Position numbers and translations under genes: made by a program
Shown here: positions 9,046 through 18,777 of the stretch, in pieces
Numbering within the stretch: the stretch's first letter is position 1
Layout: each line of letters opens with the position of its first letter
Assembly: GCA_002284615.2 (NCBI GenBank)
Contig: MU069443.1
Coordinates: 552,142 to 588,854, forward strand
Direction of reading: 5' to 3'
DNA from: Dunaliella salina
Lineage: Eukaryota; Chlorophyta; Chlorophyceae; Chlamydomonadales; Dunaliellaceae
Length of the DNA stretch: 36,713 nt
The notes under the pieces: generated by a model
The model's database searches: none
What the model was told of the DNA's origin: nothing
Seen by the model: the letters and a program-made list of their open reading frames with translations, nothing else

Positions 9046-9371
9046 GTGAGTTGTACCTCGCACATGGACTTAGCTGTAATACTGGGCTGTACTATTCACT
9101 GTTGATTTGGAGGAACACAAGTGCCGACAAGTTTTGCTGGCCGTGCAACATTGCAGATAATTTTGGGAATTAATTCTTTGTATTTGTAACATTCAAGTAG
9201 CCTATCTGGACTTTAGCATCGTCGCCACGCGTGGAGGTTCTCCGGTGGTGAGTGTGTAGGCCCAGATAAAACGCTACAGGCCGTGACGGACAGCTATCCC
9301 GACTTGGCTCGATGCACGCTGTGATGGGGTTTTTCGCTTTGCCCGCAATGCTGCAAGCCGATCATTAAAGG

Positions 9372-9448
9372 TGTGCTTGAAAGAAAGGAAAAAGAAAAGA
9401 AAAACTACGTAGTCAGAGAAACTCTCCCTACATCAATTAAGGAAGAGG
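9372..9448 (-). mobile_element. Retroelement 3'-tail fragment
   Basis: On the minus strand it reads TTCCTTAATTGATGTAGGGA, then CTACGTAG and a TTTTTCTTTTCTTTTTCC run. It matches the second subtype of the shared LINE tail seen at 17756-17822. No body sequence accompanies it. Confidence 0.65.
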
Positions 9449-9824
9449 AAACGCATTGGCTCCAAAAGTGCTGTGAGTACCCTCCACCACACTTTCCCTC
9501 AGTGCTTGCGAATGCACCCCACGACAAGAGCAAGCCATGGTATTGAGTGCAAGTCCAACTGATTCCTCACTGTGCAGGCTTGGTGACTGCATTTTTTGGT
9601 GTTTAGGTGATCTTCTGAAAGCGTTATTCTTCAGGTTCTAGGGTTGCTCACTAGATGGGCTCAGAGTCACACTCAAGCACCTCAGTGTTGAGTCGCTTCA
9701 TGAGTGAGCCCCTCAAAATGTGATGGCTTCTGGACATGGGTATTGCACACGATGAAATTGAGTTTTGTGAGCAAACTGGGTGTTAATGCTTGATTACCTG
9801 AAGGCGAGCGTGCAGCAGCAACAG

Positions 9825-9827
<3 letters not shown>

Positions 9828-9912
<85 letters not shown>
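9828..9912. repeat. (CA)n microsatellite
   Basis: An 85-bp pure CA run on the plus strand, ending 22 bp upstream of the acceptor of the leucine-rich exon candidate at 9935. Confidence 0.96.
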
Positions 9913-9914
<2 letters not shown>

Positions 9915-9934
9915 GTGTACCTGATCGCCTGCAG

Positions 9935-10024
9935 GTGACCAGCATTGCAAAGCTGACAAGCTTGGCAACGCTTGAGCTCATTTGTGTTCCCAGCTTTGCT
10001 TTGCTTGAGCTCACATCTCTCAAG
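9935..10024 (+). CDS. Possible leucine-rich-repeat exon
   Basis: Acceptor GATCGCCTGCAG|GTG and donor CTCAAG|GTATGT enclose exactly 30 codons in phase 0/0: VTSIAKLTSLATLELICVPS followed by FALLELTSLK. The repeated LTSL..LEL is a typical leucine-rich pattern, and the symmetrical 90-bp exon with two good splice sites fits a repeat-encoding exon. The gene it would belong to cannot be named. Confidence 0.42.
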
Positions 10025-10096
10025 GTATGTTTGTACCAGTTATTGCTAACCAATTATTGTTCCCATGAACGTGCTCCCTAATTGTCTCACTTTCAG

Positions 10097-10144
10097 CTTT
10101 TTATGCCTCGTGTACGAGTTCTGACGTTTTGGTGGCATTATGAG
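10097..10144 (+). CDS. Possible small exon following the LRR exon
   Basis: After TGTCTCACTTTCAG, a strong acceptor, 16 codons (LFMPRVRVLTFWWHYE) lead to a GTGTCC donor. Phase 0/0 lets it join the preceding exon as LTSLK-LFMPRVRVL. It is short and unrecognised otherwise. Confidence 0.25.
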
Positions 10145-10779
10145 GTGTCCTGTGCAGCTATCATACCCATAGTGTGGGTACAAATTTTGGAAAAAATTTG
10201 GCAGAAAAGGGCAATCTTTAAACCTCACCAGCTGACCAGCACTCTCGGACTGCGGTTGCTCTTAGGTCGTCTAACCATGCTGCAATGTCAGATTTTGCGG
10301 GTGCCCTTGGGGGGAGTGTGCTGGCAGGGGCCTCCCATTTTCGGGACGGGTGTGGAGCGGAATGGAGGACCTTCGTCAGCTACAAGCTGCTTCCAAAATT
10401 TGACACAGCTTTGAGGGTTTCTTTGTACTTCAGTTGAAATTGAAATGGGGTCAACCAGTGGTGTGGCCGGAAATCAGCACATTAATGGCCAGAGATCAGC
10501 ACATTAATGGCCGGAGGTCAGCACGTTAATTTTAGTGTTCTTTTGAGAGTCCATGATGGTTGAGGCTGAGGTTGGACCCTTCCTTGCTCGGGAGTTAGAT
10601 TTAAGGTGGCAAAATGGTAGAGGAATGGCTGAAGAAGGTGCAAGCTTTGGCACCAGTCCACTTCTTTTTTTATTCCTGTCGGTCACGCTGCGCCCTACAG
10701 CCCCCTCTTGGTGTTTGCTTGGATAGCACAAAATTATTTGTCCAACACACTTTTCAGGTCATGGATTGGTGTAGGGATT

Positions 10780-10901
10780 GCAGAGACACAGTGCTGAAAA
10801 CCCCATGTGAGATGGTGCAGAGAAACAGTTCTGACAACCTCAGGTGAGAGAGAGACCTCAGGTGAGACAGTGCAGAGGATACAATACCGAAAACTTCAGG
10901 T
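10780..10901. repeat. Short degenerate tandem repeat (~40 bp)
   Basis: Three diverged units of GTGAGA(T/C)(G/A)GTGCAGAG, about 12 bp, then (C/A)AACCTCAG or AAAACTTCAG. Confidence 0.5.
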
Positions 10902-10937
10902 GGAACACTTTGCCCAAGGCAGGGGAGGGGTGCCGAT

Positions 10938-10976
10938 ATCGATGGGCACAACTGCCCATCGATGGGCACAACTGCC
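10938..10976. repeat. Perfect hairpin with adjoining 20-bp direct repeat
   Basis: ATCGATGGGC and GCCCATCGAT form a 10-bp perfect stem with a 6-base loop (10938-10963). The unit GATGGGCACAACTGCC is then repeated directly at 10961. Confidence 0.6.
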
Positions 10977-11073
10977 AGCTACTGAAGTGAAAACTTGAGT
11001 GTAGCACGGAACTTAATTGTGGTTGGATCGACAGAGCTACGTTGGACAACAAATACAGTAGGAAGCTGCTAGT

Positions 11074-11229
11074 AACCCACCTGATCCCCACTGACTTTTT
11101 CTGTCTGCTTTCTCTTGGTGAAGAGGATGCACGGTGCCTTGGCCCTAGGTATCCCCTTTTCCTCAATTAATGTGGGGAGTGTTTTCACTGCCTGCATTTT
11201 TTCTTTTTTTTTTCTTCTTCTTTTTTCAA
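11074..11229 (+). mobile_element. Truncated retroelement with 13-14 bp TSD
   Basis: About 156 bp ending CCTTTTCCTCAATTAATGTG, then GGGGAGTGTTTTCACTGCCT, then a C/T-rich T tract. It is flanked by GGAAGCTGCTAGT (11061-11073) and GGAAGCCTGCTAGT (11230-11243). The variable-length TSD and 3' T/C tail point to target-primed reverse transcription. It belongs to the shared-tail family. Confidence 0.72.
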
Positions 11230-11664
11230 GGAAGCCTGCTAGTCTTGCATCACGAGCAAGTGACGATGCATGATGATAGCAGTGGCAATTTTGTGCATGT
11301 GAGGAAATCACTGGCAGCGCTCAGCAGCAACACAATTGCCATCCTTGCGATGTTCACAGCCATCCCTGTGTATGCCTGGACAGGATGGTGCAGCTTCATG
11401 GCTCTCGGGAGTTCAAATGTTAATCCCATAAACCTGATGTTGCTTTAAACGAGATGACGCCTGTTTTTTTGCTTAACCCCTGTGGATGGGGTTGTGGGGG
11501 CCAGAGGGTAAGGCCATTTCTGGGAACCCTTCCAAAATCTCTAGGGAATATTTCCCTTGCTCAGGCTCTGTTGATGCTCCTCTTTAGGTGTCTACTGGAA
11601 TCAGGGCAGGGAGGTACCTGTGCGTGACAATTATTGTCATGCATGCAAGGGTGTGGGCAGCATA

Positions 11665-11745
11665 GAGAAAAAAAAAAGTCTATTCAAGCCAAAGGCCGCG
11701 TGCATTAAGGGAAGAACCCCTAACACAAGTTAGAGGCCTCACCAG
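11665..11745 (-). mobile_element. Retroelement 3'-tail fragment
   Basis: In minus orientation it runs GGTGAGGCCTCTAACTTGTG, then CCCTTAATGCACGCGGCC, TTGGCTTGAATAGAC and a T tract. It is cut off exactly where the 75-bp minisatellite starts at 11746. Confidence 0.75.
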
Positions 11746-12198
11746 GGCAGCGTGTGATGTGGAGGCAAAGGTGCAGCAGTTCAGTCCGAAGAATTCTAAT
11801 TGTGACAACGCCCTGAACCTGAGCAGCATGTGATGTGGAGGTGAAGGTGCAGCAGTTCAGTCCAAGAATTCTGATTGTGACAACGCCCTGAATCTGAGCA
11901 GCATGTGATGTGGAGGCACAGGTGCAGCAGTTCAGTCCAAAGAATTCTAATTGTGACAACGCCCTGAATCTGAGCAGCATGTGATGTGGAGGCGAAGGTG
12001 CAGCAGTTCAGTCCAAGAATTCCAATTGTGACAACGCCCTGAATCTGAGCAGCATGGGATATGGAGGCAAAGGTGCAGCAGTTCAGTCCAATAATTCTAA
12101 TTGTGACAACGCCCTGAATCTGAGCAGCATGTGATATGGAGGCGAAGGTGCAGCAGTTCAGTCCGAAGAATTATAATTGTGACGACGCCCTGAATCTG
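11746..12198. repeat. 75-bp minisatellite, 6 units
   Basis: Units begin AGCAGCATGTGATGTGGAGG and end TTGTGACAACGCCCTGAATCTG. Spacing is 75 or 76 bp and identity is high, so expansion is recent. Minus-strand frames of 25-residue repeats (SHAAQIQGVVTI) are only locally open and are not treated as a gene. Confidence 0.92.
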
Positions 12199-12781
12199 GA
12201 GCATTGAGCAAAAGTGTGAGTGCTCAAGAAAATTGTGGTGTTAGGTTGGCATTCTGTGTACCTGCAAGCTAGATGGATTTGCCCAGCAGCACGTGCTGAG
12301 GTGCCCTTGCATGCACAGCAGGGCATGAATCCTTGAGCGTGTACAACCCAATTTTGCTGGACAGCTCTGCTGCGAGTTACGTTTCTCAAAAATACAACTC
12401 GAGTCCCGGAAATGTGCAGAAAAATGTAGCATTTAAAGTGTAGCAGGTTGTTGCTCCCTTTTGTCTAAGTTGGGACACTGGAAGAGGGGTTAGGGTGGTG
12501 GTGGGTTGAGGGCCTTGCGCACAAAAATCTGGCATGGAGTCCATGATCAATTGTTCTGGCCTTGGCAGACCTGACAAGCAGCACTTGCCAACAATTTCCA
12601 AGCTCTCTTTTGCTGCATTTTCTTTTTCCCGGCAACGGAGCATGACAGAGCACGATGCAGACTGTTTGAGGTTGAAAATTCCACCACAAGCAGAGGGCTG
12701 TCATGCAGGGAAGTGTGGTTATGCTTCTTAGATTATATGCGCCCTTGTTGCCCGTGTGCCTCATCTTGGCGTTCCTTTTAG

Positions 12782-12889
12782 GAGTTTGACATCCAAGAGC
12801 TTTACCTCAGAAAGCCCGCGGCTCTGCAAGCACACATCTTGATGGCACACCTGCCCAGAAGGCACAAAGAAGGTGCACATCCTCAAAAG
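12782..12889 (+). CDS. Possible exon (unrecognised, LRR-like start)
   Basis: Between GCGTTCCTTTTAG| and |GTCAGG are 36 open codons in phase 0/0, beginning EFDIQELYLRKPAAL. The ELYL motif recalls the SELYL just after the candidate at 8949. The donor is weak. It may belong to the same plus-strand gene, or be chance. Confidence 0.22.
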
Positions 12890-13970
12890 GTCAGGCTGAC
12901 AGGAATTCCTGCCTCCATAAATGCAGGGATTGCGTCTCTTCCGGTACAGTGGTGATGTGCGCCGCGAGAAATTTGACCCATTTCACATCCGCATGGACCC
13001 TGTGACGATCGCTAGTGGACTTGCTTCCGGTTTGCTGCATGCACGCATTGTCTAAGAAAAGACTCCTCCTCTCCCTTTTTGACCCTTGCTTTTGATGTAA
13101 ATACTTCCACATAGGGAGGTCTTACATAGGGAGAAGCCTTCAGTCGAAAAGCATGACTGCTAGGCTATCTATACTTCCACTTAGGCACACAGATAACACA
13201 TGTTGTGGACTTGCCTCACAGGCTGAAGTATTCGTGTGACCGAGTTTCCTTCCTTGTTGCTGTTTTGAGTCTCTCCACTGCCTGCATTTTTTACCTTCCT
13301 TTTTTGGGAACAGCCTGCATTAAAGTTGCAGTTGAAGAGAAAAGAAAAGACAAGGCAGCCAGGTCCGGCTGCGTATATCAAGGACATGTTATAGTTGTCC
13401 TGCTTGTATTCGCCATTTGTCTTCTTGCCTCGGAGGACTAGACCCAAGGGCCCAGAACTCTTTTGTTTGAAAGCCACTTTTTCCACTGGTACTCCAAGCC
13501 AGTGCAGATGGAAGAAAGGGCTTTCTGTCTGATTGAGTAGGTATCAGCTTTGTCAGGCAACTCTGCTGCTTGGAGAGCAACTTCAGCGCCTTCAACGCCA
13601 AGAACGCCACTGTGCGATTTGACTATACAGGAGTGCATGGGAACCTCTCTGATGAACAGACAATATTTACTACGTCGTTGAGTGGTTGTGCATGCGACTT
13701 TTTGGATGTGCCCGTGAGCACTCCTGGTCGCATGTTGTGCTGAATGACTGTCACTTGTGGCGATGGGAAGGTCTGTGCACCAACGTGGTCCCTTGCCTTC
13801 ATTCATGTGGGGAGTTTCCACAATTTTTTAATTTCCTTCTCATTCTCACAATGAAGTTGTGCCCTTGGTGTAGGGCCACAAAAACGGCAGCAAGCTTTGC
13901 CTTACCAATTTGTTTTGGTTGTGGTTCAGTCTCCTTGTGCATTTGTTGTGCAGGTAATAGTTTTAGTGGA
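12890..13970. other. Unassigned stretch with weak tail remnants
   Basis: No gene recognised. At 13325-13385 a minus-strand remnant of the retro-tail is visible (TCCTTGATATACGCAGCC, then CTTTTCTTTTC). Around 13260-13310 a plus-strand CTCTCCACTGCCTGCATTTT resembles the second tail subtype. Confidence 0.4.
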
Positions 13971-14481
13971 AGAAAAAGAAAAGAAAAATAAAAGAGAAAA
14001 AGAAAAGAGAAGTCCACGCAAGCAAAAGTCCGCGTACATTAAGGCCTTAATCCCTAGGGAAGGTCCTCTAACTGGAAAGCTAGAGGCCTCACCAGAAGGC
14101 CCTCAGAATTTACACTAGACACAGCTAGCCTAGGAGAGAGCCAGGAAAAAATGTAATGGTGATCTGGAGGGTTGCTCGCCATGCTTCTGGACGCTCAGAC
14201 TCTCCTAGTACTAGTGTCGTTGATGCTCTCCTGTCAACAAAGAAAAAGTGATCCCTTCTTTTTTTCTGGCTTGATCCCATTGCGCCTTGTGATTTACCTG
14301 CTGGACGACTCACTCCCAAATTAGGCCCTTCTATAATGCTCCCAGCATAGGTACACCCCAACCTGGGGCTTCTCTTTGCGGTAGAGCTTGACAATCCAGG
14401 ATTGGGACGCAAATAGTGGGCCAATAGTGACGTGAGTCCTTTTGACCTCCAAATCTCCGTGCCAGACCAAGTGCTGCGCAT
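13971..14481 (-). mobile_element. Retroelement fragment with shared 3' tail
   Basis: On the minus strand an open frame (14481-14125) ends with EAWRATLQITITFFPGSLLG and a stop. A 3' UTR with TTCTGAGGGCCTTCTGGTGA, GGCCTC and CCTTAATGTACGCGGACT follows, then a CTTTT-rich tail. The terminal peptide and UTR recur at 15178-15523 and 22301-22525. The upstream protein is unrecognised. Confidence 0.7.
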
Positions 14482-14513
14482 GCATCAGATTGTAAGACTT
14501 TTAGTGATTAATG

Positions 14514-14735
14514 GTCCTTGTATCAATACAACACCTTCGCCATCAAAAATGGAGTAGACAGACTCAGTGATTGGTGAGATACAAAATTTTAGCCATTTCC
14601 CTTGAGAATTTTCAGCACAGGGGTATAAGCACGAAGTTTTGGGAGTTAAAAATGTCTCAGGTGGGAGCTGTGGGCCTTTTTGGGTGACCTGGAGCTCACC
14701 CAGATTCTGTTCTTGGGACCTCCAATCTCTATGGA
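14514..14735. repeat. Old dispersed repeat, copy 1
   Basis: Shares CCTTGTATCAA, AGACTCA(G/T)TG(A/G)TTGGTG, GATACA(A/G)AATTT(T/C)AGCCATTT and, further on, GGAG(C/T)TGTGGGCC and TGGGA(C/A)CTCC with 28630-28740 plus 29215-29335. No coding content or ends recognised. Confidence 0.6.
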
Positions 14736-15177
14736 TTCATTGGAACAACATGATGTTTCAGAAGATAGTAATGGTTGGCACGTTCAGACCTGAGGAAGGA
14801 AGTTGGCACAGAGCACATCCAGGGAGACATGTGTTTACATGGGCTTACATGTAATGGTACGGTCATCCAGGGATACTGGTGACTTGTCCACCTTGTCGAA
14901 CGATAATCATCCTTAGACCTTGAGAGACATGGATTTGAAAAGCCTAATGCAACCAATGGCGGCAGAAATTGGACAGGATTGCGTAACAAATCACATTTGA
15001 TACAAAAACATATGAATCCCCAAGCAGACAGGCTCATGCGAATATTGGCTGCGTGAGGTCGATCTTGTGAAGTACACGGATCAGCAGTCCCCTTATCCAA
15101 CATCATCTGACACAGGATCCCACAAACATTTCCCCTTTACTCCATCCCCCCTCATTCTCCCAGAAATCTACACGTCA
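14736..15177. other. Unassigned stretch
   Basis: No gene, repeat or transposon end was recognised here. Confidence 0.35.
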
Positions 15178-15523
15178 AGAAAGAGGAAAAAAAGTCTACG
15201 CAAGCCAGAGGCCGCGTACATTAAGGGAAGGTCCACTACTAACAAGCTAGCAAGCTAGCAAGGTAGCAGTGGCCTCACCAGAAGGCCCTCAAAATCTACA
15301 CTAGACACATCTAGCCCAGGAGAGAGCCAGAAACAGATCTAGTGGGGATCTGGAGGGTAGCTGCTCGCCATGCCTCTTGACGCCCGGACTCTCCTCCTCT
15401 TGTCCTCCGCTGCCGCGCGCCCAGCAAACCCCTACCCAGAAGCCCCCTGATTGCAAAGAGCTTGTCTAGTGTTTTTGGTTGTGGTTGACCTTTGGATGGC
15501 ATGGTCTCTAAGTTTGGCTGCAA
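15178..15523 (-). mobile_element. Retroelement fragment with shared 3' tail
   Basis: Minus strand: an open frame ending QEAWRAATLQIPTRSVSGSL-LG and a stop at 15311, then a UTR with GGTGAGGCCACTGCTACCTT, the direct repeat GCTAGCTTGCTAGCTTG, CCCTTAATGTACGCGGCC, TCTGGCTTGCGTAGAC and a T/C tail. It is the best-preserved copy of the subtype. Confidence 0.75.
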
Positions 15524-15540
15524 GTGATTCGGCTTTTTGT

Positions 15541-15635
15541 TTAGTCAGGCCCAGATTTATAAGGGGTGTGATTCTTCCTTTCCTTAATGCACGCTCTGTG
15601 ACCCTCGAGGTAGAGCGTAGAAATTTCTATTTTCA
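15541..15635 (+). mobile_element. Plus-oriented tail remnant
   Basis: Reads AGTCAGGCCC, then CCTTTCCTTAATGCACGC and GAGCGTAGAAATTTC. It resembles the shared tail but in the opposite direction to its neighbour, marking an older insertion. Confidence 0.5.
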
Positions 15636-15654
15636 AATTTCGAAGGGGTGTGAT

Positions 15655-16230
15655 TGTAAACTGATTGTAGATTGTACCGGCCACACCAATTAGGATGATG
15701 TGTAAAGTTACTTTTTTCTTCTTGTTTGGATTTCTGGAGCTGCGGGTTTTAAGGCTGGGTATGGTACGAGAATGTTGGGTCACTGCATATTCTAGAGTGA
15801 TGAAGGGGATTGCGTCGGGACAGAATCTTACTTCAACAAGATACAAGTCCCTGCCTTGAGCAGGGATCTTGGAAGGATCAAGGTGAGTTTGTCTTCCTGG
15901 AAGAGGGCGCACAAAAATAGCATCAGGGCGGGTTTGGTGCCGGGCAGGGGAGCAAGTACCATTAAGGAAAACTCAGTCTGGAATAGCTCTTGATATGTTT
16001 GCAGGGACCTGTAAGCCCTGGTCCAGGAGTCTCTTGCTCCTGCATCCATCCATGCCAATAAGGGATGAGCCATACCGGCCTTTACTGAGGGCTTTTACAT
16101 AAAGAATTAGGGCTGTATTGTGTCTGTTGGTGTGCATCCCGCTCATTGTTGAGTTTGTACACCTGGGGAGTACGTGGTCAATGTGGTCCATATCATCACA
16201 TAGTGGACATCTTCCATTACTGGAAGAGTT
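15655..16230 (-). pseudogene. LINE CCHC knuckle and restriction-like endonuclease
   Basis: CPLCDDMDHIDHVLPRC fits C-x2-C-x7-H-x4-C exactly, the knuckle that precedes the restriction-like endonuclease of site-specific LINEs. After an in-frame TGA at 15975-15973 the same frame continues with RHQTRPDAIFVRPLPG, then RDLYLVEVRFC. The RPD...E-V-R spacing matches a PD-(D/E)xK nuclease core. The in-frame stop makes it a pseudogene unless it is read through. Confidence 0.6.
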
Positions 16231-16482
16231 GGATTAGAAGGCATGACTCTGATTGTACAGTGTATCTGTAAGATACTTCATTATAATTATTTGCTGTTTA
16301 AGGGTAATCCTTGGATTTTTCCAGAAGGAATTGCTGATCTCTTGTTTGCAAGTGAAGAGGTTGGGTTGCAAGATTCAGTATTTGCAATGGAAGTTGATAG
16401 TGTGGCATCATTTTTGCCATTTCTGGTAGTGGTAGCCAGAGGTGTCAGCAGAGCCAAGCTTGCGTTTTTTGTGCAGGTGTGC

Positions 16483-17304
16483 TTAAAGTTTGTCGTTCAG
16501 GTTGGTGAGGGAGTGCATTGGGAAAGCGTTGGAGCGGTGCGTGCCATCATCTCGTGAAGAAGAGGTCTTCAATGAAATCCAGTAAAAATTGTGGAATGGG
16601 TCCCTGGCATCTGGTAATGCAATGTCTATGGTGTTAGAGAGGGCTGCGGTGCAAGCGCAAGCATCAGCCCCCTCATTTACTGCAATGCCAGAGTGGGCTT
16701 TGACTTTGTAGAAATGAATAGGGTAAGGGGAGTGTTCTAAAACGGTTGATATTGCATGAATGAGCTCTGCGTGTAGGTGATACCTCATGCGCATCGGATT
16801 CAGGGTTTGCTTAGAAATTTGGGAGAGGCAGGATGCACTATCAGTGGCAATTTGAGTTTGCTCGTGTTGGAATGCCACAAGGATACCCACAAGTTCTGCT
16901 CTGATGATGGTATTGGTGGGCCCATGGCCATTGGGTTTTATGTGCAGTTGCAAGTGTTTGGAGGGTAGAGCTGTGTCCCTTCCCGGTTTGTAAACACCTG
17001 AGACAGAAAGTGGTGGGGTGTCGTCATCTTTGTGTTTAATAACACTTCGATCAGTGTAGGAGGTTTCTTTCCAGTCCTTGATTTTAGGTGTAAACATTTT
17101 TTTTGTAGTTGTCAGGGATGAAGGCTGTCCTTGCCTGGGGGCAATCGTGTGAGCAGCTATGAATTTCAGGGGGGAGTGATCGAAATTTCTGTTGCAAAGC
17201 TTGAAACTTCTGTTTCCAAACTCAAGTGTTTGATGCAAGGTGTTAGTGGGCATGCAATGGCGTTGGGTTTGCAGGATCCAGGGGTAGCCAGTCAGCCGGA
17301 ACAT
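16483..17304 (-). pseudogene. LINE RNase H domain
   Basis: The four RNase HI acidic positions are visible: YTDRSV (usual YTDGS), then RAELVGILVAF, IATDSASCLSQI and NEGADA, the last after the conserved HFYKVKAHSGI. The domain is complete over about 130 residues and would degrade RNA in RNA:DNA hybrids during retrotransposition. Downstream the frame breaks, but another frame continues with HKKRKLGSADTSGYHY, a linker found before the CCHC of such LINEs. TDR in place of TDG is unusual. Confidence 0.82.
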
Positions 17305-17755
17305 CTTGTTGGAGAAGTTGAAACCAACCTTTGTTGGCGGTATTTAGTGCTTCTCTGGCATTGGGATTCCAGTCAGCAATGAGTTGCATAGGATAGGAAG
17401 GTGAGGTGGAATTGGGTATGGCATGAAACCAGTGCTGTGGTGCCTGGAATTGGATGTTTCTGGCAGGGAATTTGGCAAGCACTTTTGCAAGATGTGGGTA
17501 CTGGGTAAGCCAGCTCATACGAGCACTTCAGCTGAAGCATCTCCAGTGGGGCAGGGGCATGAATGTGGCAACTGGATCTGTGGTTTGGAGGGAGGAGTGC
17601 ACTGCGTGGCGCAGGAGTTGAAACATTATTCCATCATCATGTGGGGGATGGCAGAAGGAGAAGCCAGTGTAGCGCACAGAGAGGGCGTCTGTGTGCGCCC
17701 CAAAGACCTGGTCTCGGCTACTTATGTTGAAATAGGTGTTGCAGGTCTCACCAAA

Positions 17756-17822
17756 AGAAAAGAAAAGAAAAGAAAAGCTACGCAGGCAGTGAAAACACTC
17801 CCCACATCAATTAAGGAAAAGG
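17756..17822 (-). mobile_element. 67-bp retro-tail insertion with 12-bp TSD
   Basis: The insert reads (minus) CCCTTTTCCTTAATTGATGT, GGGGAGTGTTTTCACTGCCT, GCGTAG and (CTTTT)n. Perfect duplications GGTCTCACCAAA lie at 17744-17755 and 17823-17834. It is a minimal, 5'-truncated insertion into the older LINE. Confidence 0.85.
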
Positions 17823-18417
17823 GGTCTCACCAAATTCAAGGGGATTGAAAATCTCTCTGTTGAGACCATGCACCATGTATGCAGGGCTAATCGGATGTGG
17901 GGAGGTGTGGTCAGCGTGTTAGAAGTGTGGAGCCTTTTACTCTTGGCTGTAAGATCTTTTTGTCGGGCCTTTTGACGGGAGAGCAGTCCCATAATTTAAG
18001 TTGCTGAATACAGGACAGGTGGTTGAATTGTGGCAGGGATGCCTGCTTTTTTGGCTGCTCCATAGGCTTCGAGCAGGGTCATGAGCCTGTCTACAGTGAG
18101 CATGCCAGCGCACTTGCTATTGGCATCGTAAATACAGGCGCATTCAGTGGTAGTTACCTCCGCCATTTGTGCTGGTGTGACAACTTCATCAGATGTGTCA
18201 GGTTGAAGAGGTTCCTTCATGAGATCAACAATTATGATGATAGTATCACATTGCCATGTTGGCATGATACCTGTCTGGGGATTGGTAGGTTGGAAGTCAA
18301 AGGTGACATCCTTGCGAATGGCGCAGTCGGTAGTTTAGAGTTATGTAGATTCAGATAGTCTCTGAGGGTTGCCTTCGAAGCCTTGATTAACAAGATTGTC
18401 CAGGTCTACTTTGTCGC

Positions 18418-18738
18418 CTACAGATTCTCCTGTTTGTTCTGGTATTTCCACCAAGTCAAAGGCTTGCACATGAGCATCCAAGTCTGGATGCATTTGTAAC
18501 ATATCAGCAGTTTAGGATGCCATTCCGCATAGGTCATTTCGCAATCTTCAGAGAAGTTGATCCTTTCCGCTTCTTGGGAGTCTGACAGAGAGGCACATGC
18601 AGGGCAGTCCCAGTGCTCGTTTGGTTTGTCCATTTCCCATTCATTTTGAGAGCATGCTTTGACATCTATGAGACAGTCCCAGTGGTATGTGCGGTGGCAG
18701 GCATCATGTGTGGGCATATCGTCATGAATTTGACTTTC
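18418..18738 (-). pseudogene. PHD-like zinc finger fragment, probably LINE-encoded
   Basis: HDACHRTYHWDCLIDVKAC and, after about 15 residues, HWDCPACAS give the C-x4-H-x2-C ... W-x-C-x2-C layout of the second half of a PHD finger. PHD fingers occur in first ORFs or N-termini of some algal and fungal LINEs. It directly abuts the plus-strand LINE in head-to-head orientation. It could instead be a host-gene fragment. Confidence 0.5.
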
Positions 18739-18777
18739 AAAGGTGCGTTCAGGCCAGCCCAGTAGGATAAATTAGGA

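Larger units (their letters stand above)
15655..18738 (-). mobile_element. Minus-strand LINE remnant (RNase H, CCHC, REL-endonuclease)
   Basis: Reading leftwards: a PHD-like finger (18738-18418), degraded coding sequence (18265-17807), a small inserted tail (17822-17756), coding sequence with QFQAPQHWFHAIPNS (17518-17243), RNase H (17304-16483), a CCHC knuckle (16209-16159) and a PD-(D/E)xK-like endonuclease (about 15960-15655). RNase H followed by CCHC and a restriction-like nuclease is known from LINE groups such as Dualen/RandI and Utopia of algae. No reverse-transcriptase motifs were found on this strand, so the element is internally deleted or a composite. Several frame breaks make it non-functional. 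Confidence 0.7.
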
